From Chloroflexi bacterium OHK40 (lineage in GTDB: Bacteria > Chloroflexota > Chloroflexia > Chloroflexales > Chloroflexaceae), in assembly GCA_004367505.1 (NCBI GenBank), contig SFCB01000243.1:1-45772 (forward strand): a DNA stretch of 45,772 bases, given 5' to 3'. The notes beneath the pieces were generated by a model. The model had not been told where the DNA came from, did not search any database, and saw only the letters and a program-made list of their open reading frames with translations. Each line of letters begins with the position of its first letter. The stretch's first letter is position 1. Of this stretch, positions 8,561 to 17,059 are shown piece by piece. The position numbers and the translations under genes are program-made.

Positions 8561-11143
8561 TTAGCGGCTCGTCGCCGGTCGCGGCTGCGTGGCCTTAGCC
8601 AGTTGCTCTTCCCCGCCGTGTCCCGAACCGCGTCGGAGCGAGGGCACGAAGCGTTTGAGCAGCAGCGTATTCAGCGTGACCGAGACCGAGCTGATCGCCA
8701 TGAAGGCCGCCGCCAACTCGGGGCTGACCACCAGGGCGAAGAAGGGGTAGAAGAGGCCCGCGCCGATCGGGATGCCGAGGATGTTGTAGGCGAAGGCCCA
8801 GAAGAGGTTCTGCTTGACCTTACGCATCGTGGCACGGGCCACCTCCAGCGCCACCACCACATCGCGGATGTCGTCGCGGATGAGGATGACATCGCCGGTT
8901 TCCTTGGCCACATCAGTGCCGGAGCCAATCGCCAGACCGACCTCAGCCTGAGCGAGGGCGGGCGCATCGTTGATCCCGTCGCCAACCATCGCCACCCGGC
9001 GGCCCTGGGCCTGCAGGCGCTTGACCTCGGCAGCTTTGTCCTGGGGCAACACCTCGGCGAGCACCCGGTCGATACCAACCTGCCGCGCGATCGCCTCCGC
9101 CGTGCGCCGGTTGTCGCCGGTGATCATTGCCACCTCCAGGCCCATGCGGTGTAGGGTCGCCACGGCCTCGGCGGCGTGCTCTTTGAGTGTGTCCGCCACG
9201 GCGATCAGCCCGGCGCCCTGCCCATCCATAGCGACAAACATCACCGTCTTGCCCGCAGCCTCCAGCTCCTCGGCCGCCGTGGCCAGGGCGACGATGCCGA
9301 TCCCTTCTTCTTCCATCAGCTTGCGGTTGCCAAGGAGCAGCGAGTGACCTTCAACCCGCGCGGTGATGCCTCGCCCGGGGACAGCGGCAAACTCTTCTGG
9401 TGCTGCCAGGGTGAGCGCGCGGGCCTGGGCGCCGCGCACAATTGCCTCGCCGAGCGGGTGCTCACTGTGCTGCTCGGCTGCGGCTGCCAGGCGCAACACA
9501 TCTTCTTCCGCGATACCAGACGCTGCAATGATGTCGGTCACTGACGGCTCGCCTCTGGTCAGGGTGCCGGTCTTATCGAAGACGATCGTCTGGAGCTTGC
9601 TCGCGTTCTCGATCGCCTCGGCGCCCTTGAAGAGCACGCCGTACTCGGCGGCCTTGCCGGTACCGGCCATCATGGCACTCGGCGTCGCCAGCCCCACGGC
9701 GCACGGGCAGGAGATGACCAGCACGGTGACCGAAAGCAGCAGCGCGAAGCCGAACACGCCGATGGCGCCTAGACTGTAGGGCGAGAGGATGAAGCTGGAG
9801 GCCGGGTCGAAGTACAGCTGGTAGCCAAAGAAGAACCAGAAGAGGAAGACCACCACGGCCAGTAGATGCACGCCGAGAATGAAGTGGCCGGCGACCCAGT
9901 CGGCCAGCTTCTGGATGGGTGCTTTGCTCGCCTGGGCATCCTCCACCAGCCGGATGATCTGCGCGAGCGCCGTCTCCTTGCCCACGCGGGTGGCGGTGAA
10001 GGCGAAGCTGCCGGTCTTGTTCATGGTGCCGCCGATCACTGCGTCACCGGCCCGCTTCTCAACCGGGATGCTCTCGCCGGTGAGCATCGACTCGTCCACG
10101 GCCGAGTAGCCCTCGACCACGGCGCCGTCCACCGGGATGCTCTCGCCGGGACGCACGCGCAGCAGATCGCCGGGGACCACCTCGTCGGCGGGCAACTCGA
10201 GCTCGACGCCGTCGCGCACCACGCGGGCGACCTTCGGCTGAAGCTTCATCAGCTTGCGAATAGCCTCCGAGGTGCGCCCGCGGGTCAAGGCCTCCAGCCA
10301 GCGACCCAGCACAATGAAGCCGGTCAGCAGGGCGGCGCTCTCGAAGAAGGTAGCGCCCTCGCCGCCAAAGCCGGCGTCGGGGAAGAGCGTGTTAATCACG
10401 GCGATGCCGTAGGCAGCACCAATGCCGGTGGCGTACAGTAAGTTCATATCCGTCACCCCGTGGCGCATGCCGCGCCAGGAGTTGACGAAGAACTGGCGTC
10501 CCGGGCCGAAGACGATCGGTGTGGTGAGCAGCCCAAGCACCCACTTCTCGGCAAGCCACGCGGGGACGAAGGCCTGAAGCGGGCCGAGCATGTCGTAGAA
10601 GGTGCCGATCATCACCAGCAGCCCGATCGTGCCGGCGATAAGGAGGTTGCGGCCCTGGCGGCGCACCTCTTCCGCGCGGACCTGCTGCTCACGATCCAGG
10701 GCGTCCACGACCCTTCCGCGCTCACTGGCCTCGTAGCCCACCTCGCGGATAGCCTGCTTGAGTCTCGCGACGCTGACCACGTCGGGGATATAGCCGACCC
10801 GGGCCGTTCCGAGGCCGAGATTGACCGTGGCTGCGGCGACGCCAGGTACTCCCGTGAGGGCTTTCTCGACGTGGGCGACGCACGAGGCGCAGGTCATTCC
10901 GCGCACGTCAAGGGTAAGCTCGACGGTGGGAACCTGGTAGCCGACGCCGCTGACCGCGGCGCGCAAGTCGTCGACGCTGGCGTGGGCGGGATCGTAGGTC
11001 AGGCGGGCGCTGTTTGTCCCCAGGTTGACAACAACTTCGTGCACGCCGGGGACCGTGCGCAACGCCTTCTCGACGTGGGCGACACAGGAGGCGCACGTCA
11101 TCCCCTGAACTGGGAGGGTGAGCTGCTCTGGTGATGCTGGCAT
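8561..11143 (-). CDS. copA: Cu(I)-exporting P1B-type ATPase with two HMA domains (CopA2)
   Basis: An 860-residue second CopA. Both N-terminal HMA domains carry MTCASC followed by VAHVEKAL. The membrane motif is CPC (about residue 478, [10 protein letters not shown]), with DKTGT near 523, SEHP and GDGINDAP intact. The loop between the helices around the CPC motif is unusually long and aromatic ([23 protein letters not shown]), unlike CopA1, so this pump may belong to a different subgroup with another affinity or rate, as seen for bacterial CopA1/CopA2 pairs. It is driven by the TCAG operator at 11202-11254 and precedes the small membrane gene at 8270. Confidence 0.95.
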   Translation of the reverse strand: MPASPEQLTLPVQGMTCASCVAHVEKALRTVPGVHEVVVNLGTNSARLTYDPAHASVDDLRAAVSGVGYQVPTVELTLDVRGMTCASCVAHVEKALTGVPGVAAATVNLGLGTARVGYIPDVVSVARLKQAIREVGYEASERGRVVDALDREQQVRAEEVRRQGRNLLIAGTIGLLVMIGTFYDMLGPLQAFVPAWLAEKWVLGLLTTPIVFGPGRQFFVNSWRGMRHGVTDMNLLYATGIGAAYGIAVINTLFPDAGFGGEGATFFESAALLTGFIVLGRWLEALTRGRTSEAIRKLMKLQPKVARVVRDGVELELPADEVVPGDLLRVRPGESIPVDGAVVEGYSAVDESMLTGESIPVEKRAGDAVIGGTMNKTGSFAFTATRVGKETALAQIIRLVEDAQASKAPIQKLADWVAGHFILGVHLLAVVVFLFWFFFGYQLYFDPASSFILSPYSLGAIGVFGFALLLSVTVLVISCPCAVGLATPSAMMAGTGKAAEYGVLFKGAEAIENASKLQTIVFDKTGTLTRGEPSVTDIIAASGIAEEDVLRLAAAAEQHSEHPLGEAIVRGAQARALTLAAPEEFAAVPGRGITARVEGHSLLLGNRKLMEEEGIGIVALATAAEELEAAGKTVMFVAMDGQGAGLIAVADTLKEHAAEAVATLHRMGLEVAMITGDNRRTAEAIARQVGIDRVLAEVLPQDKAAEVKRLQAQGRRVAMVGDGINDAPALAQAEVGLAIGSGTDVAKETGDVILIRDDIRDVVVALEVARATMRKVKQNLFWAFAYNILGIPIGAGLFYPFFALVVSPELAAAFMAISSVSVTLNTLLLKRFVPSLRRGSGHGGEEQLAKATQPRPATSR

Positions 11144-11201
11144 AATATATCTCCTTGCCTGGCGGATGTCGCAGGACGGGTGTGTCCGCGGCTCTGGCAG
11201 G

Positions 11202-11254
11202 AGTATCAGGGGGGCCGCTGAGTCGTGCCTGAAGCGAAGCTGATTCCCCGCTGA
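11202..11254 (-). promoter_or_regulatory. TCAG-type operator and -10 for copA2
   Basis: Minus-strand TCAG boxes at 11251-11254, 11240-11243, 11229-11232 and 11218-11221, spaced 11 bp, then 10 bp and -10 GATACT (11202-11207). All four boxes are perfect. It is divergent from the operator at 11291-11343, with 36 bp between them. Confidence 0.75.
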
Positions 11255-11290
11255 GGAGGGTTGGGCCAGCTTCGCACGAGGCGCCTATCT

Positions 11291-11343
11291 TCAGGAACTG
11301 GACAGCCACGCCTCAGCCAGGACTCAACTGGGCCGACGATCCT
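11291..11343 (+). promoter_or_regulatory. TCAG-type operator and -10 for the YHS operon
   Basis: Boxes TCAG (11291), ACAG (11302), TCAG (11313) and TCAA (11324), each 11 bp apart, then 10 bp and -10 GATCCT (11338-11343). Two boxes are imperfect, so binding may be weaker than at the divergent copA2 site. Confidence 0.65.
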
Positions 11344-11389
11344 GAGTACCAGCGACGGATGGTCGCCCAGGTACCAGTGAGGTGTTTCC

Positions 11390-11671
11390 ATGCTGCACGA
11401 CCCAGTTTGTGGCCGGCGGATTAACCGTAACCAGGCCTATGCTCGCATCACCCATGAGCGTGTGATCTACTTTCTGTGTTGTCCCGTCTGTCAGGCGGAG
11501 TTTGCGGCCGCACCGGAGCGCTACGCCGACCCGAAGATCGGCGAGCCTGTGCGCGGGCCACGCGATGCCCGCCCCCATCACCATCACGAGGCGCCTGTGG
11601 AGCCCGACGACGAGGGCGAAACCCCAACTGAAGGCGGACGCGCGCGACCGCGGCGCAGGGCGCCGCGCTAA
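11390..11671 (+). CDS. YHS-domain protein with His-rich and basic tail
   Basis: A 93-residue protein with a YHS-type TRASH fold: DPVCGRRI at the N-terminus and FLCCPVCQAEF about 25 residues on. The Cys residues are the expected metal ligands; an additional Cys is present (CCPVC). The C-terminal half is low-complexity, with RPHHHHEAP followed by acidic and then Arg-rich stretches, so it could bind further metal. It is the first gene of a three-gene operon behind the TCAG operator at 11291-11343. YHS domains often accompany copper ATPases and act as metal-binding or sensing modules. Confidence 0.8.
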   Translation: MLHDPVCGRRINRNQAYARITHERVIYFLCCPVCQAEFAAAPERYADPKIGEPVRGPRDARPHHHHEAPVEPDDEGETPTEGGRARPRRRAPR

Positions 11672-11687
11672 CCCTGGAGTGTCAGCC

Positions 11688-11942
11688 ATGACCCTCAATG
11701 GCGAGGAGCGGCGCTTTGACCCCATCTGTGGGATGTGGCTCGCGCCCGAGCAGGTCGCGGCCACCTACATCTACATCGGCCACGTGTACAGCTTCTGTAG
11801 CGCTGAGTGTCGCGAGCTGTTCGCGCGCAAACCCGACGTCTATGTGGTGCGGCTCGCCTACGACCCGGAAGCATACATCGCCGACTTCTGCCCAGGTCAG
11901 CGAGCCGGCCAGGGCGACCGCTCCGAGCCATCAACCGGCTGA
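11688..11942 (+). CDS. YHS-domain protein
   Basis: An 84-residue single-domain YHS protein: DPICGMWLAPEQ, then FCSAECRELF about 25 residues later, giving three Cys ligands. I use the ATG at 11688, which begins directly before the domain and follows a GGAG sequence; the frame is open further upstream but overlaps the previous gene. The N-terminal motif is close to that of the YHS domain in the ATPase at 22883, whose [12 protein letters not shown] is nearly identical, suggesting a common origin. Second gene of the operon. Confidence 0.8.
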   Translation: MTLNGEERRFDPICGMWLAPEQVAATYIYIGHVYSFCSAECRELFARKPDVYVVRLAYDPEAYIADFCPGQRAGQGDRSEPSTG

Positions 11943-11960
11943 CCAGAAAGTGAGACTGCG

Positions 11961-12449
11961 ATGCTTGAACGAACCCCATTCCGCCTGTCACGCGCCTATG
12001 TCGTCCCGATCGTCATCGTGACGGTCGCCGTCCTGATCGGCGCCGGGATCAGGCTGCTCAGCACGGCGACAGCGGTCCAGCCGCCTACCTTACCGGCGGC
12101 CGAGACGGACGATCGCACCCGCGTGAGCGAGGGCGGCCAGGTCACGATCACTGCAACGTGGCAAGACCCTGCGCCGGGGCCGGCCTTTACGATCGTCATG
12201 GACACCCACGCGGTCGACCTCGACGGCTACGACCTGACACAGCTCGCCGCGCTGCGCGTCGACAACGGCCCCGAGCTCAAGCCGGTGAGCTGGGATGCGC
12301 CCGCCGGCGGGCACCACCGCGAGGGCACGCTCACGTTCCCCGCCGAGCAAGGTGGCAAACCCATCATCGACGTTACGACTCGGGCGGTTGAGCTCGTGGT
12401 CCGCGATGTGGCCGGTGTGCCTGTGCGGGTGCTCACCTGGCAGCGCTAG
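11961..12449 (+). CDS. Membrane-anchored extracytoplasmic protein, paralogue of 1235-1717
   Basis: 162 residues: a transmembrane segment at about 13-33, then the same domain as the 160-aa protein, with EGGQVTITATW, VMDTHAVDLDGYDL, GGHHREGTLTFP and RVLTWQR. Identity is high in these blocks and low in the anchor and linker. It closes the YHS operon, so it is presumably under the TCAG-type regulator, whereas its paralogue is under CTTGA boxes. Function unknown; the conserved DTH and GGHHR histidines are candidate metal ligands. Confidence 0.8.
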   Translation: MLERTPFRLSRAYVVPIVIVTVAVLIGAGIRLLSTATAVQPPTLPAAETDDRTRVSEGGQVTITATWQDPAPGPAFTIVMDTHAVDLDGYDLTQLAALRVDNGPELKPVSWDAPAGGHHREGTLTFPAEQGGKPIIDVTTRAVELVVRDVAGVPVRVLTWQR

Positions 12450-12765
12450 GAGCGTGGGACGGGAGTATTTGCCACACAGGTGTGCATTCTCCCACAAATT
12501 TCCGGTCAATTCAGGCCCTGACATGACCGATTTGGGCAAAAGTTGCACGCTCGGCGTGCTGTACTTTACAGTGAGCCCACGCTGGTTGGAGACACTCCTC
12601 CCTGCCTCTGTTACCCCACTTCGCCCCACACTCGCCTGCCGCCGGCGGCCTACCCCTCAACCAGCTGCCGCCGGCGGTGCATGTTGCTCGCCCGCGCGCA
12701 CTGTGAGCTCGCCCAGGAGGCGGCATCTTCAATGTGCGGCGCTTGAAACGATTGAGAGGTCGACG
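12450..12765. other. Intergenic region upstream of the GAPDH gene
   Basis: 316 bp without a gene. It contains an inverted repeat GCACGC-3-GCGTGC (12545-12559), two copies of a 12-bp palindromic sequence (12637-12677, listed separately) and a ribosome binding site GAGAGGT just before the GAPDH start. No convincing -35/-10 pair and no TCAG or CTTGA array were seen. Confidence 0.6.
12637..12677. repeat. Tandem copies of a GC-rich palindrome
   Basis: TGCCGCCGGCGG occurs at 12637-12648 and 12666-12677, 29 bp apart. Its core CCGCCGGCGG is self-complementary. Placed about 90-130 bp upstream of the GAPDH start, it looks like a pair of operator sites, though GC-rich palindromes also arise by chance in such DNA. 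Confidence 0.4.
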
Positions 12766-13803
12766 ATGAGGGTCCGAAAGGCTCGCGTACTGGTGAACGG
12801 CTATGGTGTTATTGGCAAGCGCATCGCCGACGCCGTGGTGGCGCAGGAAGACATGGAGCTGGTCGGCGTCGCCGACGTGGTCAGCGACTGGCGCATCAAG
12901 GTTGCGGCCACGAAGGGCTTCCGCGTCTTCGCCTCCACGGCGAGCGCGCTCGACCCGATGGGGGCGACCGGAGTGAAGCTTGCCGGGCAGCTCGACGACA
13001 TTCTCGGCGAGGTCGATGTTGTCGCCGATGCGACGCCCAAGAAGGTCGCGGCGACCAACTTTGAGCGCTACCAGGCCGCCGGCGTCAAGTCGATCTTCCA
13101 GGGCGGCGAAAAGCATAGCCTGACGGGGCACTCCTTCGTCGCCCAGGCCAACTACGCCTCAGCCCTTGGCCGAACTGCGACGCGGGTCGTCTCGTGCAAC
13201 ACGACCAGCATTGTGCGCACGCTGGGCGCTTTGCGCGAGGCCGGACTGCTGCGCAAGGCCCGCGGTGTACTCGTGCGTCGCGCCACCGACCCATGGGAGT
13301 CGGATCACTCGGGCGTGATGAATACCGTCGTTCCCGAGCGCGAGATTCCCTCGCACCAGGGGCCTGACGCACAGACGGTGCTCCCAGATCTCGACGTGGT
13401 CACCATCGCCGTTGTCGCTGCTCACACGACGAGTCATCTACACGCCTGGAGCGTCGAACTGATCCGCCCAGCAACCAGGGAGGAGGTACTCGACGCGTTT
13501 CGCTCTGCGCCGCGGATCGCATTCCTCCGGGCTGATCAGGGGCTGGTCGCCCTCAACAGCACCCACGAGCTGATGGCCGACCTGGGGCGGTCGCGCGGCG
13601 ATATGTGGGAGGTCGGGCTCTGGGAAGATAGCCTGACAGTGCGTGGCGAGGAGTTGTTCTACAACTATCAGGTCTACAACCAGGCGATCGTGGTCCCGGA
13701 GACGATTGACGCCATCCGTGCCCTGACCGGCATCGAGGAGGATGGGTATGCGTCGATCGCGCGGACCGACGCAGCCCTCGGCCTCACAGACAGCTTTGTC
13801 TGA
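12766..13803 (+). CDS. gap: Type II (archaeal-type) glyceraldehyde-3-phosphate dehydrogenase
   Basis: A 345-residue enzyme of the archaeal GAPDH family, distinct from the common bacterial GapA. It oxidises glyceraldehyde 3-phosphate to 1,3-bisphosphoglycerate, usually with either NAD or NADP. The N-terminal Rossmann motif is NGYGVIGKR, FQGGEKH is the family signature, and the catalytic cysteine is Cys144 in SCNTTS. RRATDPWESDHSG and SHQGPDAQTVLP match the phosphate and substrate regions. The start at 12766 follows GAGAGGT. The gene has no evident link to copper, but GAPDH's catalytic Cys is a classic target of copper and peroxide, so a resistant or substitute isozyme is conceivable. It converges with two-component system 1. 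Confidence 0.88.
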   Translation: MRVRKARVLVNGYGVIGKRIADAVVAQEDMELVGVADVVSDWRIKVAATKGFRVFASTASALDPMGATGVKLAGQLDDILGEVDVVADATPKKVAATNFERYQAAGVKSIFQGGEKHSLTGHSFVAQANYASALGRTATRVVSCNTTSIVRTLGALREAGLLRKARGVLVRRATDPWESDHSGVMNTVVPEREIPSHQGPDAQTVLPDLDVVTIAVVAAHTTSHLHAWSVELIRPATREEVLDAFRSAPRIAFLRADQGLVALNSTHELMADLGRSRGDMWEVGLWEDSLTVRGEELFYNYQVYNQAIVVPETIDAIRALTGIEEDGYASIARTDAALGLTDSFV

Positions 13804-13819
13804 TCGGCTGGCTGGTCTT

Positions 13820-15244
13820 TCATGAGGGCAAGGCAGGCAGGTGGACGACCACCTGGGTGCCTTGCCCTGGGGCGCTCGCAATGTCGATCGTGCCCTCGTG
13901 CTGCGCGACGATCCACTGGGCGATCGGGAGGCCGAGACCGGTGCCGCCAGGGTCACGGCCGCGGGCCGGGTCCGCGCGGTAGAAGCGCTCAAAGACGTGG
14001 GGAAGGTCGTCTGGCGCAATGCCCACTCCGGTATCGCATACGCGAATTTCGGCGCGGTCACCCGCTTGCCGGAGCCCGACGGTCACGGTGCCGCTGGGCG
14101 GCGTGTACTTCACGGCATTGTCGAGCAGGATCAGGACGAGCTGGCGCAGGCGATCTTCGTCGCCGCAGGCGCGCACCGGCTCGAACGGGTCAAGCTGGAG
14201 CACACGCCCCTTGGCGAGTGTGCGACCGGTCTGAAACGTGTCGAGCACGACAGCATCGAGATCGACGGCGTCTCGCCGAATACTGATGCCCGCATCGGCG
14301 CGGGCAAGGGCCAGCAGGTCGGCCACCAACCTGGTGAGCCGGTCAGTCTCCCGCGCCGCCTCATCGAGGGCCTCGATCCGCTCTTCGCTGGGGAGCTCAG
14401 GCCGCCGACGGAGCAACTCCAGGTTGCCCTGAATGGCGGTGAGGGGCGCGCGTAGCTCGTGGGAGGCGTCAGCGACGAAGCGCTGCTGGGCGCGGTACGC
14501 CTGCTCGATGCTGGCGAGCATCGTGTTGAAGGTAGTAGCCAGGGTGCCGAGCTCGTCCTGCTGGCGCGGCTCGGGGATGCGGCGAGAGAGGTCGCGGGAG
14601 GCGGTAATGGCGCGCGCCGTCGCCACCATGTGCGTGACCGGGTGGAGCGCCTGGCCAGCAACGATCAAGCCGGCGAGCAGCGCGACCGCTAATCCCAGCG
14701 CCCCGAGGCTGAACAACATCATCCGGAAGGTGGCAATACCGGCGTCGAGCCGGCCCAAGGGCGAGACCGCCTCGACATAGCCGCTAAGTGTTCCGTCACT
14801 CGAGCGCAGCGGGAGCACAAAGGCGCGCCAGCGTTCGCCTCCACTGGTCACCGTACCGAAGGCGCTTCCCGACGGTTGCTCGGGCGGCGTCAGTGGCGCC
14901 AGAGGGGCTAGCCGGTCGTAGGCGGGGCCAGCGGGCGCAGCCAGCACCGCCTGGGGGTCAATCTGTGGCGCAAGTTCTCCGTTTGGCGTGTCTTCGCGCA
15001 GGGCAGCATCAGGGCCGTAGAGCCGCAACACCACCGCAAAGCCACCGCTGCTCTGCGCGAGGTGCGGAGGTTCGTCCATCACCGTCGCTTCGGCAACGGC
15101 GTGGCCTGCGCTCGTGATGAGAATCCGGTCGAGATCGTCGTACTGGCCCCGGCTGTGCACTGCGTAGGCCAGGGTTCCAACGACGAGGAGCACAAGGGCG
15201 CAGAGCGCGGCGCACCAGAGGGCCAGGCGTAGCCGAAGCGACAT
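13820..15244 (-). CDS. Sensor histidine kinase of two-component system 1
   Basis: 474 residues in the classical order: membrane helix (about 7-28), extracytoplasmic sensor domain, second helix (about 175-200), HAMP, HisKA with the phosphorylated His in SHELRAPLTA (near 262), and HATPase_c with ILLDNAVKYTP, DTGVGI and GTGLGLPI. The sensor domain contains few Cys or Met, so the ligand is not obvious from sequence. Its start overlaps the stop of the response regulator gene, indicating coupled translation. The context makes it a CusS/CopS-like kinase, most likely responding to extracytoplasmic copper. Confidence 0.92.
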   Translation of the reverse strand: MSLRLRLALWCAALCALVLLVVGTLAYAVHSRGQYDDLDRILITSAGHAVAEATVMDEPPHLAQSSGGFAVVLRLYGPDAALREDTPNGELAPQIDPQAVLAAPAGPAYDRLAPLAPLTPPEQPSGSAFGTVTSGGERWRAFVLPLRSSDGTLSGYVEAVSPLGRLDAGIATFRMMLFSLGALGLAVALLAGLIVAGQALHPVTHMVATARAITASRDLSRRIPEPRQQDELGTLATTFNTMLASIEQAYRAQQRFVADASHELRAPLTAIQGNLELLRRRPELPSEERIEALDEAARETDRLTRLVADLLALARADAGISIRRDAVDLDAVVLDTFQTGRTLAKGRVLQLDPFEPVRACGDEDRLRQLVLILLDNAVKYTPPSGTVTVGLRQAGDRAEIRVCDTGVGIAPDDLPHVFERFYRADPARGRDPGGTGLGLPIAQWIVAQHEGTIDIASAPGQGTQVVVHLPALPS

Positions 15245-15927
15245 CAGGGGTCCTCCTGACGCAGGACATAGCCGGCCCCGCGGATGGTGTGCAACAATCG
15301 GCTCTCGCCCCCGCTCTCGAGCTTCTGGCGCAACTGCTTGACGTAGACCTCCACGACGTTCGCGTTGCCGCCGAAATCGTAGCCCCAGACCCGGTCAAGC
15401 AGCAACTCCTTCGGTAACACCTGCTCGGCATGGCGTAGGAATTCGTGGAGGAGCTTGAACTCGAGGCTGGTGAGGGTCACCGAGCGTTCCCCCCGGAAGA
15501 CTGCGTGACGCGAGGGCTCCAGCGCCAGGTCGGCATAGCGTAGCACCTGCGGCTGCTCAGCCTCGCGCCGGCGGAGCAGGGCGCGAATGTGCGCCAGCAG
15601 CACCTCGAAGCTGAAGGGTTTGACCATGTAGTCGTCGGCGCCGGTCTCCAGTCCTTGCACCTGCTCGGCGGGAGTGTCGCGGGCCGTCAGCATTAGCACG
15701 GGCAGCGTCGCATCAGCCGCCCGCAGCCGGCGCAGCACCTCCAGTCCATTGAGGCCCGGCATCATGATGTCCAGCACAACCAGATCGGGCGGCGCCTCGC
15801 GGGCTGCGGCGAGCCCTGCGGGACCGTCAGCCGCGACCGTGACCGTGTACCCTTCATAAGACAGGCCGCGGCGCAGAACACTCGTTACGGCCGGATCGTC
15901 GTCGACGACAAGAATACGCGTCACCAC
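15244..15927 (-). CDS. OmpR-family response regulator of two-component system 1
   Basis: 227 residues: receiver domain with acidic pocket D9-D10, phospho-acceptor Asp53 (LDIMMPG) and the conserved Lys in VKPFSF, followed by a winged-helix DNA-binding domain (YDFGGNANVVEVYVKQLRQKL). The start is a GTG; two consecutive GTG codons (15927 and 15924) are possible, both served by AAGGAGG. It lies behind a DUF2933 gene with a TCAG operator and also has its own promoter (15979). It is the best candidate regulator of the eight TCAG operators, since phased 11-bp direct repeats are typical of this family. Confidence 0.92.
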   Translation of the reverse strand: MVTRILVVDDDPAVTSVLRRGLSYEGYTVTVAADGPAGLAAAREAPPDLVVLDIMMPGLNGLEVLRRLRAADATLPVLMLTARDTPAEQVQGLETGADDYMVKPFSFEVLLAHIRALLRRREAEQPQVLRYADLALEPSRHAVFRGERSVTLTSLEFKLLHEFLRHAEQVLPKELLLDRVWGYDFGGNANVVEVYVKQLRQKLESGGESRLLHTIRGAGYVLRQEDP

Positions 15928-15936
15928 TGCCTCCTT

Positions 15937-15984
15937 GACCAGCGAGCCGGCGCCATCCTACGTCAGCTCGCTGGTCAGAGTGTA
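15937..15984 (-). promoter_or_regulatory. Promoter and inverted repeat ahead of response regulator 1
   Basis: An extended -10 TGCTACACT (hexamer 15979-15984, minus strand) lies just upstream of an 11-bp perfect inverted repeat (15966-15976 with 15937-15947, 18-nt loop). The 3' arm ends immediately before the AAGGAGG that serves the GTG start. The repeat could be an operator over the start site or a leader hairpin limiting translation. Confidence 0.5.
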
Positions 15985-16058
15985 GCAAGATTGTGACGCC
16001 GGGCGCGAAAAACATTCGTTACCAGGAGTGACCGGGCCACAACCGCGCGATGGCCGCG

Positions 16059-16298
16059 CTAGTGGCGGTGCCCCTGGTCGTTGCCTCCGCCCCCGTGGCC
16101 GCCATGGCCGCCCATCATAAAGAGGTGCATAAGCGGGCAGAGCAGGAAGATGGCGTACGGGAGCAGGCTGATGACGTGGGCCGTGTGCGCGACCAGGGCG
16201 TAGATCACGGCGGCGCTGACGAGCGCGAGGATGGCGGCGCCCGCCGGCGAGCGCATCAGCGCGCGGAAGCCACCGGGGGCGGACTTGGTGTGGTTCAT
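16059..16298 (-). CDS. DUF2933-type small membrane protein, Gly/His/Met-rich tail
   Basis: 79 residues with a DUF2933-like core of two hydrophobic segments, the motif LLPYAIFLLCPLMHLFM, and a C-terminal tail MGGHGGHGGGGNDQGHRH. Cys, Met and His are grouped at the end of the second helix and would suit Cu(I) or Ag(I) binding. I choose the ATG at 16298 (GGAGGAA 5 bp ahead) over one 27 bp upstream. A second copy is at 28799-29050. Function is not established for the family; co-occurrence with copper ATPases is frequent. It leads the operon containing two-component system 1. Confidence 0.85.
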   Translation of the reverse strand: MNHTKSAPGGFRALMRSPAGAAILALVSAAVIYALVAHTAHVISLLPYAIFLLCPLMHLFMMGGHGGHGGGGNDQGHRH

Positions 16299-16347
16299 CG
16301 GTTCCTCCATCAGGCGGCGGTTCACATCGGGCCCGAGTACCTGCCGG

Positions 16348-16400
16348 ATCGTGCGTCTGGTGGCTGAGGCTGCGCTGAGTCCGAGCTGAGCGCGTGCTGA
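16348..16400 (-). promoter_or_regulatory. TCAG-type operator and -10 for DUF2933 and two-component system 1
   Basis: Four perfect minus-strand TCAG boxes at 16397-16400, 16386-16389, 16375-16378 and 16364-16367, then 10 bp and -10 CACGAT (16348-16353). Divergent from the operator at 16435-16487, with 34 bp between the two arrays. Confidence 0.75.
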
Positions 16401-16434
16401 AGCATCAGGCTGGCCGTTACGCCCGCTGCTGTAG

Positions 16435-16487
16435 TCAGCCAGGATTCAGGGCATCCTCAGCGGGGCCTCAGGGAGGCGGGGCACACT
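16435..16487 (+). promoter_or_regulatory. TCAG-type operator and -10 for the cupredoxin operon
   Basis: Four perfect TCAG boxes at 16435, 16446, 16457 and 16468, then 10 bp and -10 CACACT (16482-16487). The predicted transcript starts about 75 bp upstream of the cupredoxin ATG. Confidence 0.75.
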
Positions 16488-16565
16488 GGCAGCGTCGGGA
16501 GCCGGCCCCGACGCAACTATACTCTTGAGGCTGCGGCCTGCTGCCGCGTATGATGAGGTGCTACG

Positions 16566-17036
16566 ATGTCATCCCAGCCCAAGCCCTCCGCCAGTTGTCA
16601 CCAGCACGGGCCCCGCGGCCGACGCGCTCCCGCTCGGCAACCCGCCTTTGGCCCGCGCCTCGTCGCCTTCCTCGTGATCGTCGTCCTGGTCGTCGGCGGC
16701 GCCGTATGGCTCCTGCGTCCGCCCGCAGCGACGGTGCGTGCCGAACAGGATGTCACCGTGACAATGAGCGGTTTCACGCCCGGCGACATCACCGTCGCCG
16801 CAAACCGGGTCGCCACCATTCGTCTGGTGAACCCCGACAGCAATATGCATACAGACGGCGGCGGTGTCCATCAGCTGGCCATCCCCGCTTTGGGCGTGGA
16901 CATCAAGGTGCAGCCGCGCAGCGAGGCATTGGTCACCATCCCAGCCGCCGCGCCGGGCCGCTACGCGTTTTACTGTGACGTCTGCTGCGGCGGCAAGGAG
17001 AATCCTATGATGCAGGGAACCCTGATCGTCGGCTAG
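16566..17036 (+). CDS. Membrane-anchored cupredoxin with a CuA-like metal loop
   Basis: 156 residues: a basic, His-containing cytoplasmic N-terminus, one membrane helix (about 32-50), and an extracytoplasmic cupredoxin domain. The upstream ligand is His102 (GGVHQL). The C-terminal loop is YCDVCCGGKENPMMQG, which fits the CuA pattern C-x3-C-x3-H-x2-M of cytochrome oxidase subunit II and nitrous oxide reductase with Cys137, Cys141 and Met148, except that the second His is Glu145; an extra Cys140 is present. It could bind one or two copper ions outside the membrane. It starts the operon with ccdA, the ligase and a methyltransferase. Confidence 0.82.
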   Translation: MSSQPKPSASCHQHGPRGRRAPARQPAFGPRLVAFLVIVVLVVGGAVWLLRPPAATVRAEQDVTVTMSGFTPGDITVAANRVATIRLVNPDSNMHTDGGGVHQLAIPALGVDIKVQPRSEALVTIPAAAPGRYAFYCDVCCGGKENPMMQGTLIVG

Positions 17037-17059
17037 CATCGCTCACGGAGGCTACCTGT

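Noticed and set aside
12295-12765. Upstream extension of the GAPDH frame
   Set aside because: It overlaps the preceding gene; the Rossmann motif and ribosome binding site place the start at 12766.
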